Origin: CAZLXG01 sp964563585
GTDB lineage: Bacteria; Bacteroidota; Bacteroidia; Flavobacteriales; Flavobacteriaceae
Reading direction: 5' to 3'
Assembly: GCA_964563585.1 (NCBI GenBank)
Contig: CAZLXG010000058.1
Location: forward strand, 1 to 14,451
DNA: 14,451 nucleotides
In this document: piece by piece, positions 7,903 to 14,451 of the stretch
Layout: each line of letters opens with the position of its first letter
Numbering within the stretch: the stretch's first letter is position 1
Translations under genes and position numbers: made by a program
Notes under the pieces: generated by a model
What the model was told of the DNA's origin: nothing
The model's input: the letters and a program-made list of their open reading frames with translations, nothing else
Database searches by the model: none

Positions 7903-9072
7903 TTGACTAAAATTAAAAACATAACATTTTTAAAAACTTTCCTTTTTGATAATAGCTTACCTCCTATTTTCAAAAAAGTTAGTACTAATAATGAAGTTAT
8001 TTTTGAAACTAAAATGAATTCAGGCTTAAATTTAAAAAATCAAGTATTAAAAGTTAAAGATGTACCAGGCTATTTAGATTTTAAAACTATTAAACATTCC
8101 AATAAAACCATTATTAATAAAGTAAAAACTTTAAAAGGACATTTAGTTGAACTTGATACTTTCAATAATATTTCTGACTATTTAAAACACAATTTCGGTT
8201 CAAAAAGCAGATCAAATTTAAGACGCTACCAAAATAGATTAGAAAACTGTTTCAATATTAAATACGTATCCTATTTTGGAGCAATAGAAAAAAAGAAATA
8301 CAACACATTATTTATTGCTTTAAGAGCTTTATTAATTAGAAGGTTTAATGAAAAGCAAGAAGCTAATTATGAATTACAGCACCTTGATGAATTTCATGAT
8401 ATTGTGTACGATTTAATATTGAATAAAAAGGCTAGTTTATTTGTTATATATGATGATGAAAAACCCATAAGCATCAGAATAAATATGTTTAAAAACAATC
8501 TATCATACTATATTATAAGCGGTTATGATATTGATTATTCAAAATTTCATTTAGGTTCTATTGATATGCTAAAAAATATAGAATGGTGTATTAATAATAA
8601 TTTTAAAGTGTACGACCTTTTAAAGGGTTATGATTATTACAAAACAAAATGGGCAACAAAGTCTCATTATTACTATACTTATATTACTTACAATAATAGT
8701 TCATTGTCAGGAAAATACACATACATTAAAGAAGCCGTTAAATACAAATTTTATGAGGTATTTAAAAAGTATAACATCATTTCAAAATACAAGAACATTA
8801 AAAAATCTATTTTTGGGATTAAAAATAACTTTAGAGAAAAAAAAATATCAGCAAGTATTTTAGATTTTGATAAAAAAATTACTAGCAAACTTATTGTGGT
8901 AGATATTAAAAAAAATAGCAATTATGCCTTTTTAAAAAAACCCATTTACGACTTTCTTTTTTTAAACAATGTACCTCTAAATAATATTACTATAAGTAAG
9001 TTAGTAGAAAATTCAAATAAATTCAAAATTAAGACTAAAAATAAATGCCATTTATTAATAATAGATAATTAA
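7903..9072 (+). CDS. CelD/BioF2-type GNAT (FemAB-related) acyltransferase, array member 5, with C-terminal add-on, TTG start
   Basis: 389 residues from a TTG codon two bases after the stop of member 4. The first in-frame ATG is codon 38, and starting there would delete a segment (FLFDNSLPPIFKKVS, 13-27) that aligns with the N-termini of members 3, 4 and 6, so the TTG start is preferred. The core has KDVPGYLDF (52-60), RRYQNRLENCFNIKY (107-121), KKASLFVIYDDEKPISI (175-191), YDIDYSKFHLG (208-218), EWC (227-229) and DLLKGYDYYKTKW (238-250), the last with every canonical residue including the Trp. The linker is long and basic (about 270-328). The add-on domain at 330-389 is the most divergent copy, retaining FLKKPIYDFLFLN. 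Confidence 0.8.
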   Translation: MTKIKNITFLKTFLFDNSLPPIFKKVSTNNEVIFETKMNSGLNLKNQVLKVKDVPGYLDFKTIKHSNKTIINKVKTLKGHLVELDTFNNISDYLKHNFGSKSRSNLRRYQNRLENCFNIKYVSYFGAIEKKKYNTLFIALRALLIRRFNEKQEANYELQHLDEFHDIVYDLILNKKASLFVIYDDEKPISIRINMFKNNLSYYIISGYDIDYSKFHLGSIDMLKNIEWCINNNFKVYDLLKGYDYYKTKWATKSHYYYTYITYNNSSLSGKYTYIKEAVKYKFYEVFKKYNIISKYKNIKKSIFGIKNNFREKKISASILDFDKKITSKLIVVDIKKNSNYAFLKKPIYDFLFLNNVPLNNITISKLVENSNKFKIKTKNKCHLLIIDN

Positions 9073-9094
9073 AATAGGTGTTTAAATTTTACAA

Positions 9095-10297
9095 ATGATA
9101 GGAAACAAAAAACATATAAAACACAGTTTTTTTTTAGATCTTTTTTTTAAGGATAAGTGCTTCCCTCATTTTTATAAAAAAATAACAAATACATTTCTAA
9201 ATAGTGATGTATATAATTGTTCTAATTCAAATCTTAATATAAATTACTCCACTTACACAGTTTATGATATTCCTAATTATTTAGTAACAGAATTTATTGA
9301 TAGCACTTCTTTAAAAATATTAACCACTCAACTTTATCCTGGTTATATTATTGATTTAACGTGTTTTAATAACCTTGAAGATTACCTAAATAATCATTTG
9401 GGCAGACCACGAAAATCTCAATTAAAACGGTATAAAAAACGATTAGATTTATGTATTAATCCTACTTATAAAAAATTTTATGGAGATATTTCAAAAGATG
9501 AATACCATCTACTTTTTAATCAGTTAAAAACTATAACTAAGCATCGTTTTAATCAAAAGGAAGAATTGAATTTTGAGTTACCCTTTTTGGAATTATATGA
9601 AGACATAATGTACACTCTAATACGAAACAAAAAGGCCTGTATATTTGCAATTTACGATAAAAAGAAACCCATAAACATTACTCTAAATTTTATTGACGAC
9701 GAAACTATTTTTCATTGGAATAGTTGTTATGATATTGATTATCAAATGTTTAATTTAGGACATATTAATATGATTAATCATTTAGAATGGGCATTTAAAA
9801 ATGGTTTTAAATTATTTGATATGAGCCGTGGTGACTTTCATCATAAAAGAAAATATATAAACAAAAATTACATCTATAACCAGCAAATTATCTATAATGC
9901 AAAATCGTTTTCTGCATCAATTATTGCTCATTTAACTGTGCAAAAACTAAAAACGCGATATGCCTTAATTAAAATTCTAAAAAAAACTAATTTGCATTTA
10001 TGGTATGGTAAATATGCGAAGTTTAAATATCTGAAAGTTCAATCTGGTAAAGAAAAAGTTGTTCAAAAAGAAATTAAAGTTGATTTTGATATTTTAGAAA
10101 TACCAGAAATAAAAAAACTTAAACAAATAGATTTGTTAAAAAATGAAAATACTTTTTTAGTTAAACCATTTAATTACTTCTTGTATAAAAATCAAGAATT
10201 TGTTGATAATGTAAAAATATACGTTGACAAAAATGACAATAAAATCTATTATTTTAAAGGCATTAAAAAGCATCAAAAAGTAATTATTACAAACTAG
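9095..10297 (+). CDS. CelD/BioF2-type GNAT (FemAB-related) acyltransferase, array member 6, with C-terminal add-on
   Basis: The longest paralogue at 400 residues, soluble. Shared elements are YDIPNYL (57-63), YPGYIIDL (81-88), RPRKSQLKRYKKRL (104-117), KKACIFAIYD (179-188), YDIDYQMFNLG (212-222), EWA (231-233) and DMSRGDFHHKRKY (242-254). It departs from the others at the signature: Ser-Lys becomes Gln-Met, Lys-Gly becomes Arg-Gly, Tyr-Lys becomes His-Lys, and the Trp becomes Tyr. The catalytic-region change suggests a different substrate from its neighbours, though this is inference. The add-on domain lies at about 342-400, with FLVKPFNYFLYKN. A 22-base spacer follows member 5. Confidence 0.8.
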   Translation: MIGNKKHIKHSFFLDLFFKDKCFPHFYKKITNTFLNSDVYNCSNSNLNINYSTYTVYDIPNYLVTEFIDSTSLKILTTQLYPGYIIDLTCFNNLEDYLNNHLGRPRKSQLKRYKKRLDLCINPTYKKFYGDISKDEYHLLFNQLKTITKHRFNQKEELNFELPFLELYEDIMYTLIRNKKACIFAIYDKKKPINITLNFIDDETIFHWNSCYDIDYQMFNLGHINMINHLEWAFKNGFKLFDMSRGDFHHKRKYINKNYIYNQQIIYNAKSFSASIIAHLTVQKLKTRYALIKILKKTNLHLWYGKYAKFKYLKVQSGKEKVVQKEIKVDFDILEIPEIKKLKQIDLLKNENTFLVKPFNYFLYKNQEFVDNVKIYVDKNDNKIYYFKGIKKHQKVIITN

Positions 10298-10302
10298 GTT
10301 TA

Positions 10303-11463
10303 ATGAGTGAAAAAAATAAAATAACTATTTTTCCAATATTATTTAGAAGTAGTAATATTCAAAAACTATATAAAAGTATAGAATATTTCAACTTAAAAGT
10401 AATTCATAACCATTTTGATAACAGTTATGAAAGCAGCATTTATTCACATCGATTAATTCCTGAATATTTTAATTTAAATTTACAAGACAATTCATTTAAA
10501 ACTAAAGTTATACCAGAATATAATTGGGGATACTCTATTTTACTAAACAATCAAGATTCAATTGAAGCATTTATGAAGCGTCAGTTTAATTCAAAAAAAA
10601 GAAATATTTTTACAAGGTATGTAAGGCGTTTAGAAACTTGTTTTAATATTGAGTATAAAATGTTTTACGGTAAAATATCAAAAACAGATTATAATTTCGT
10701 CATGCAGTCATTATACAACATGATAATAAATAGGTTTGAAGAGCGAAATGAATTGCACAAGAACTTGCATGAATGGGATGAATTACTACAAAACACTCAG
10801 CAAGAAATCATAAATAAAAAAGCGTCATTATTTGTAATATATAACAAGAATGTACCTATAGAAATTTCGTTAAACTACCATTTTGATAAAATTTTGTTTA
10901 GCTATATATCTTCTTTCGATATTGATTATTCTAAATTCGGCTTGGGGCATGTAGAAATTTACAAGCAAATAGAATGGTGTGCAAATAATGGCTATCTACT
11001 TTTTGAAATGGGTGTTGGCGGAATGGATTATAAGCGTAGATGGAGTAATAATATATATCGATACATGCATTATGTGGTTTATAAAAATATATCAATTAAA
11101 ATACAGTTATTAATAATTAAAATACAGTTTAAAGAATATTTAAAATCAAAAAAGTTAAATGAGGTTTTACCAAAGTTAAAAAGCTTAATTATAAAAAAAC
11201 ATAAAAAAACAACAAGAGTAACACTTTCGGAAATTAAGCATAATGATGGTTTAAATAAAAGTGATTTTGTTGAAATTGATTTTGTTACCAAACCTTATGA
11301 TTTTTTAAAGAAATACAAAAATGATTTTTTATACTCTACAAGAAATCATGAAAAAGAAATTACCGTTTATGCAAATTCAAATAAAAATTCTTTTTTATTA
11401 CAAGGAAAAAACAACCATCAAATAGTTTCTTTTACTAAACAAAATGCCCATTTAATTAAATAA
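10303..11463 (+). CDS. CelD/BioF2-type GNAT (FemAB-related) acyltransferase, array member 7, with C-terminal add-on
   Basis: 386 residues, soluble. The N-terminal part is the most diverged of the array: the D-x-P-x-Y motif is reduced to LIPEYF (51-56). The core is clear: RYVRRLETCFNIEYK (105-119), KKASLFVIY (172-180), FDIDYSKFGLG (205-215), EWC (224-226) and EMGVGGMDYKRRW (235-247), in which the usual Asp is Glu235 and Lys-Gly is Val-Gly. The add-on domain spans 321-378 (FVEIDF, then DFLKKYKNDFLY), followed by a short extra tail. It begins 5 bases after member 6 and is the last gene before a 171-base gap, so it probably ends the first transcription unit; no strong hairpin terminator is visible there. 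Confidence 0.8.
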   Translation: MSEKNKITIFPILFRSSNIQKLYKSIEYFNLKVIHNHFDNSYESSIYSHRLIPEYFNLNLQDNSFKTKVIPEYNWGYSILLNNQDSIEAFMKRQFNSKKRNIFTRYVRRLETCFNIEYKMFYGKISKTDYNFVMQSLYNMIINRFEERNELHKNLHEWDELLQNTQQEIINKKASLFVIYNKNVPIEISLNYHFDKILFSYISSFDIDYSKFGLGHVEIYKQIEWCANNGYLLFEMGVGGMDYKRRWSNNIYRYMHYVVYKNISIKIQLLIIKIQFKEYLKSKKLNEVLPKLKSLIIKKHKKTTRVTLSEIKHNDGLNKSDFVEIDFVTKPYDFLKKYKNDFLYSTRNHEKEITVYANSNKNSFLLQGKNNHQIVSFTKQNAHLIK

Positions 11464-11519
11464 TAACTGGAAGAACAAACTGTTTATCCTAAAACCTAGC
11501 ATTAGAAAGAAAATATAAA

Positions 11520-11547
11520 TTGAAAACTAATTACTTTAATATATTTG
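11520..11547 (+). promoter_or_regulatory. Flavobacteriia-type promoter for the GNAT-like/adenylation/carrier unit
   Basis: TATATTTG at 11540-11547 matches the -7 consensus TAnnTTTG exactly, and TTG at 11520-11522 precedes it with a 17-base spacer, within the 17-23 bases known for Flavobacterium promoters. It lies in the only gap over 50 bases on the rightward strand, ahead of the gene at 11635, giving a leader of about 80 bases. This suggests that the last three genes have their own transcript in addition to any read-through from the array. Confidence 0.6.
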
Positions 11548-11634
11548 CTGCTAGACATTAACAGGTTGTTTACAATCACTTTATATTAAAATACGACTAT
11601 CATTTTGATTGTCTATAAGTTGGCAATAAATTCT

Positions 11635-12729
11635 ATGCAGGATATAAAAATTACTTCTTTAACTAGAAAAATGCTTGAGGATGCTATTAAGCACAATTTA
11701 TATTGGGGTGAAGGCACTAAAGTTGTACCTTTTTCTAAGAATAAAGCAATATGGCTACTTGAAAATGAACGTATTAAAAATGACGACGTTTGTGCTATTT
11801 TAGGCTATGAAAAAAATGAATTGATATCATTTATATACATGGTTCCAGATTATATACAAACAAATGAAGGCAGACAAAAAATATACTGGAGTAATAGATG
11901 GTGGGTGCATGACAAATATAAGAATTCCGTTTTATCTGCATATACCAAAAAAATATCATTAGATACTGTAAAAGAACAAGTTCTAATAAAATACGTAGGT
12001 GCAGAAACTTTAGAATATTACAGGAAACAATCATTTACTAAGTTCGGGAAAAGAAAGAAATATATTTTTGTTTTTAGTTTGGATTACAATCTAATTATTG
12101 GCAAGATGAAGGCATTAAAACCTTTAACTCCGCTACTAAAACTAATTACGCAATTTTCTCGTTTTTTAATAACGTCTATTAACATACTAAAAATCTCTTT
12201 AAGTAATAAAAATGTAGCTTTTAAACATATTAAATCAATTAATGATAGTACTTGGGATTTCATTGAAAAAGAGTGCAGAAATGATTTAATACCAAAATCA
12301 AAAACATATATAAATTGGCAAATTGACAATACGCAATATGTTGAAATAAATAACTCTAATATAACTTCTTATAAATGCTTAGTAAGTAGTATTTCATATA
12401 AAATATATAACGAAAATCTTTTAGTATTAAAAGAAAATAAAATAGTTGGATTTATTTCTGCTCTTATTAGAGGAGATGAGTTTGTATTACGTTATTTTTT
12501 ACCAAAGGAAAATTATTACAATCATTGCCTTGATGCGTTAATGCTTAATTTTATTAAGTCAAAATGCACCTATATACTTACAGATAATGAAGATTTAGGT
12601 AAAGAAATTCAAAAGAAGTTTACATTTATATATGCTAATAAGAAAGAGCAGTTTTCTTTAGCACACAATAGTGTTAAACACGACTTTACAAACTTACAAA
12701 TTAGTGAACAAGATGGTCATTTTGCTTAA
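11635..12729 (+). CDS. Distant GNAT-like protein, probably two GNAT-type half domains
   Basis: 364 residues from the ATG at 11635; an in-frame TTG at 11605 would add ten residues with no supporting homology, so the ATG is preferred. The first half resembles a GNAT fold: VCAILGYEKNELISFIYMV (52-70) as central strands, an aromatic SNRWWVHDKYKNS loop (86-98) where the acyl-CoA-binding loop is expected, and a closing strand LEYYRKQSFTKFGKRKKY (126-143). The canonical Q/R-x-x-G-x-G/A loop is not seen. An amphipathic linker (158-190) leads to a second half with WDFIEKECRNDLIPKSKTY (207-225) and another strand pair LLVLKENKIVGFISALI (262-278), suggesting a tandem arrangement as in FemAB-type enzymes. 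It does not carry the YDIDYSKF signature of the upstream array. The adenylation gene follows after 11 bases, so the two probably act together. Confidence 0.6.
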   Translation: MQDIKITSLTRKMLEDAIKHNLYWGEGTKVVPFSKNKAIWLLENERIKNDDVCAILGYEKNELISFIYMVPDYIQTNEGRQKIYWSNRWWVHDKYKNSVLSAYTKKISLDTVKEQVLIKYVGAETLEYYRKQSFTKFGKRKKYIFVFSLDYNLIIGKMKALKPLTPLLKLITQFSRFLITSINILKISLSNKNVAFKHIKSINDSTWDFIEKECRNDLIPKSKTYINWQIDNTQYVEINNSNITSYKCLVSSISYKIYNENLLVLKENKIVGFISALIRGDEFVLRYFLPKENYYNHCLDALMLNFIKSKCTYILTDNEDLGKEIQKKFTFIYANKKEQFSLAHNSVKHDFTNLQISEQDGHFA

Positions 12730-12740
12730 ATTATAAACTA

Positions 12741-14246
12741 ATGAATTTTATATATAATCTTAAGAAATCTTTAAAAGAAAATAGTTCTAAAAATGCATTA
12801 TGTATTGATGAAAAATTTTACACTTATAAAGATTTATCAAATGCTATTAATAAAACAAGGCTTTATATTCAAAAAAACATAAAGCCTGAAGAAAAGCTAT
12901 TTGGTTTAGTTGCAAATGATGATTTAGAAACTTATGCATCAATTTTTGCGTTATGGTTTGAGAATAAGGCACACATCCCCATTAATCCGATTGCACCAAT
13001 TGATAGAAATTTAAAAATATTTAAATCAACAAATATTAATACTGTACTAGATTCTTCTAAAAATTCTGATTTTAGTGACTCTTATAACGTTTTTTGTACA
13101 ACAAAAATTGATTCTAATATAGAAGATTACAAATTAAAAGAAGCTTCTTTTTTAGCTAATGAAATTGCATATATTTTATTTACAAGTGGCAGTACAGGTA
13201 ATCCAAAAGGCATACCTATAAGCTTTAAAAACTTAAATGCACTTTTAAGTGCCTTAAATAGTGATGATGAATACAAATTAAATAGCTCGGACAAATGTCT
13301 ACAAATGTATGATCTTACTTTTGACGCTTCACTTACAGCATTTATGCCAGCATTTTTAGCAGGAGCATGTAGTTATACTATATCAAGTAATTCTATAAAA
13401 TATTTTCAAGTTTTCAAATTGCTCCTAAAACATGAATTAACTGTTATTAAAATGGTACCTACAATAATTAATTATCTTCGCCCTTACTTCTCTGAAATAA
13501 TGGCAATAAATGTTAGATATTGTGTTTTTGGTGGTGGTAAATTGAATGAAGATATAGTTAAAGAATGGATAAAGTGTATTCCTAATAGTAAACTATATAA
13601 CCATTATGGTCCAACAGAATGTACCGTTTGTAGCACTTATTACAATTACAAAATTAATGATTATAATAAGTCTTATAATGGAGTTCTTTCAATCGGGAAA
13701 CCTATAAAAGGAATTGAGTTTGTAATTATAAATGATTTAAAGGAAAAAGTTGAGCAAGGCGTTCAAGGTGAACTGTGCTTATCTGGAGACCAACTAACAA
13801 CTGGGTATTGGAACAATGATAAATTAAATAAACAATCCTTTTTTAATACGACTAATAATGAAGGGTTAACCAAAAGGTTTTATAGAACAGGAGATATTTG
13901 TTACCTAAATGAAGATGGAAATCTTATGTATGTAGAAAGAAAAGATTTTCAAGTAAAAATAAGAGGTTTTAGAGTTGAACTTGGTGAAATTGAATACCAT
14001 ATTAGAAATGTTATTGATAACAATATTAGTGTAATTGATATAGATAGTGAAAACGGAAATAATGAAATTGCGTTAGTAATTGAAGGTAAAAAAATAGATA
14101 CAAATAGTATATTTGAACATTTGCGAAATAGGATTCCAAATTATATGGTACCAACAAAAACATTTTTTGTTTCAAAACTTCCACATAATAATAATGGTAA
14201 ACTTGACAGAAAACAATTAAGAAAAATAATAAAAAAAGATGACTAA
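12741..14246 (+). CDS. Stand-alone amino-acid adenylation enzyme (NRPS A-domain/DltA-like)
   Basis: 501 residues, the length of a free-standing adenylation enzyme with no fused carrier or condensation domain. All core motifs are present: A3 LFTSGSTGNPKG (146-157), A4 FDAS (194-197), A5 NHYGPTE (287-293), A6 GELCLSGDQLTTGYW (343-357), A7 YRTGD (381-385), A8 KIRGFRVELGEIE (406-418) and A10 NNGKLDR (484-490) with catalytic Lys487. Asp195 is the residue that binds an amino group, so the substrate should be an amino acid. Aligning by eye with the GrsA PheA domain, the ten pocket positions read D195, A196, T199, K237, V262, G264, H288, V296, C297 and K487. Seven of ten match the published aspartate code (DLTKVGHIGK), pointing to aspartate or a similar substrate. 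It overlaps the carrier-protein gene by 8 bases. Confidence 0.92.
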   Translation: MNFIYNLKKSLKENSSKNALCIDEKFYTYKDLSNAINKTRLYIQKNIKPEEKLFGLVANDDLETYASIFALWFENKAHIPINPIAPIDRNLKIFKSTNINTVLDSSKNSDFSDSYNVFCTTKIDSNIEDYKLKEASFLANEIAYILFTSGSTGNPKGIPISFKNLNALLSALNSDDEYKLNSSDKCLQMYDLTFDASLTAFMPAFLAGACSYTISSNSIKYFQVFKLLLKHELTVIKMVPTIINYLRPYFSEIMAINVRYCVFGGGKLNEDIVKEWIKCIPNSKLYNHYGPTECTVCSTYYNYKINDYNKSYNGVLSIGKPIKGIEFVIINDLKEKVEQGVQGELCLSGDQLTTGYWNNDKLNKQSFFNTTNNEGLTKRFYRTGDICYLNEDGNLMYVERKDFQVKIRGFRVELGEIEYHIRNVIDNNISVIDIDSENGNNEIALVIEGKKIDTNSIFEHLRNRIPNYMVPTKTFFVSKLPHNNNGKLDRKQLRKIIKKDD

Positions 14247-14451
14247 AGAAGACATATTAAATAAAGTAACCGATTCTTTTACAAAAATATTAGGACATAC
14301 TAATTTTGACCTTAAAGACGATACCACAGCCCATGATGTAGATGGGTGGGAATCAATTACTCATATGCTAATAATTACAGATATTGAAAATGAGTTTGAT
14401 ATAAAATTTAAACTCATGGACTTAATGAATATGGATAATGTAGGTGATTTA
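14239..14451 (+). CDS. Acyl/peptidyl carrier protein, DltC-like (C-terminus beyond window)
   Basis: The ATG at 14239 lies inside the end of the adenylation gene (ATGACTAA overlap, 8 bases), a strong sign of translational coupling. The 71 codons present to the edge cover most of a carrier domain: a helical start MTKEDILNKVTDSFTKIL, then DVDGWESITHM (33-43), with Ser39 as the phosphopantetheine attachment site, and a following FDIKFKLMDLMNMDNVGDL that matches helix 3 and the next turn. The D-G-W-[DE]-S form is typical of stand-alone carriers of the DltC kind. The overlap makes it the expected acceptor of the aminoacyl group made by the adenylation enzyme. Only the last few residues should be missing. 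Confidence 0.92.
   Translation, partial: MTKEDILNKVTDSFTKILGHTNFDLKDDTTAHDVDGWESITHMLIITDIENEFDIKFKLMDLMNMDNVGDL

Larger units (their letters stand above)
3506..11463 (+). repeat. Tandem array of seven divergent GNAT-fold paralogues
   Basis: Seven complete genes in a row (starts 3506, 4558, 5519, 6728, 7903, 9095, 10303) encode proteins of 317-400 residues sharing one architecture. It consists of an N-terminal D-x-P-x-Y motif, a basic R-x-x-Y-x-x-R-L-E-x-C-F-N-I segment, an N-K-x-A-x-x-F-V-I-Y strand, and the signature Y-D-I-D-Y-S-K-F-x-x-G followed by E-W-C and D-L-x-K-G-x-x-x-Y-K-x-x-W. Members 3 to 7 have an added C-terminal domain of about 58 residues. Only members 3 and 4 are close relatives; the rest are strongly diverged. 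All frames are intact. Confidence 0.9.

Noticed and set aside
8630..8863. Open frame of 77 codons in another frame inside array member 5
   Set aside because: It overlaps the conserved YK-x-x-W motif region of the real gene and reads as Ile/Lys/Thr-rich noise.
3506..11463. The array as FemAB-type enzymes making peptidoglycan cross-bridges
   Set aside because: Signature residues fit the CelD/BioF2-type branch, the coiled-coil insertion of FemA/FemB is not visible, and Gram-negative Bacteroidota do not normally build such bridges; kept only as a mechanistic analogy.
11464..11500. Possible terminator after array member 7
   Set aside because: Only a very short AAAC/GTTT palindrome is present, with no stable stem or T-tract.
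11831..12329. Two leftward open frames opposite the GNAT-like gene
   Set aside because: They are antisense to a gene with clear coding character and an operon context; no start signals or family features.
12741..14451. The adenylation/carrier pair as the start of a non-ribosomal peptide synthetase cluster
   Set aside because: No condensation or thioesterase domain is visible and both proteins are free-standing; the MBOAT/SGNH context fits a Dlt-like route better, although genes beyond the right edge could change this.

Overview
The window is very AT-rich, has no Shine-Dalgarno-like leaders, carries a lipoprotein of the Bacteroidota surface type, and shows promoter matches to the Flavobacteriia pattern (TTG, 17-23 bases, TAnnTTTG). 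It most likely comes from a member of the Flavobacteriaceae. No RNA gene, insertion sequence, CRISPR array or integrase is visible.

Layout. Positions 1-603 (minus strand, cut by the left edge) encode the N-terminal part of a lipoprotein with a long acidic linker and a probable right-handed beta-helix. A 498-base AT-rich divergent intergenic region follows. From 1102 everything reads rightward: an MBOAT O-acyltransferase (1102-2550) and a membrane-anchored SGNH-like protein (2552-3499). Next come seven consecutive, divergent paralogues of the CelD/BioF2-type GNAT fold, related to FemAB (3506-11463). All these genes are separated by 1-44 bases, so they probably form one operon of nine genes. 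After a 171-base gap holding a good promoter match come an eighth, distant GNAT-like gene (11635-12729), a stand-alone amino-acid adenylation enzyme (12741-14246) and a carrier protein (14239 to the right edge).

How it may work. Adenylation enzyme, carrier protein, MBOAT protein and SGNH-like protein are the four components of a Dlt (D-alanylation) pathway. Here they are split around a seven-gene GNAT array that classical dlt operons do not have. The adenylation pocket, read by eye against the PheA template, gives D-A-T-K-V-G-H-V-C-K. This shares seven of ten positions with the aspartate code, so the charged unit may be aspartate or a similar amino acid rather than D-alanine. My working model is an envelope or extracellular polysaccharide tailoring system. 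An amino acid is activated and loaded on the carrier; the cytoplasmic GNAT paralogues acylate sugar or lipid-linked acceptors, possibly one position each; and the MBOAT/SGNH pair carries out a trans-membrane acyl transfer. The gene families are well supported. The joint pathway, the substrates and the roles of the seven paralogues are inference.
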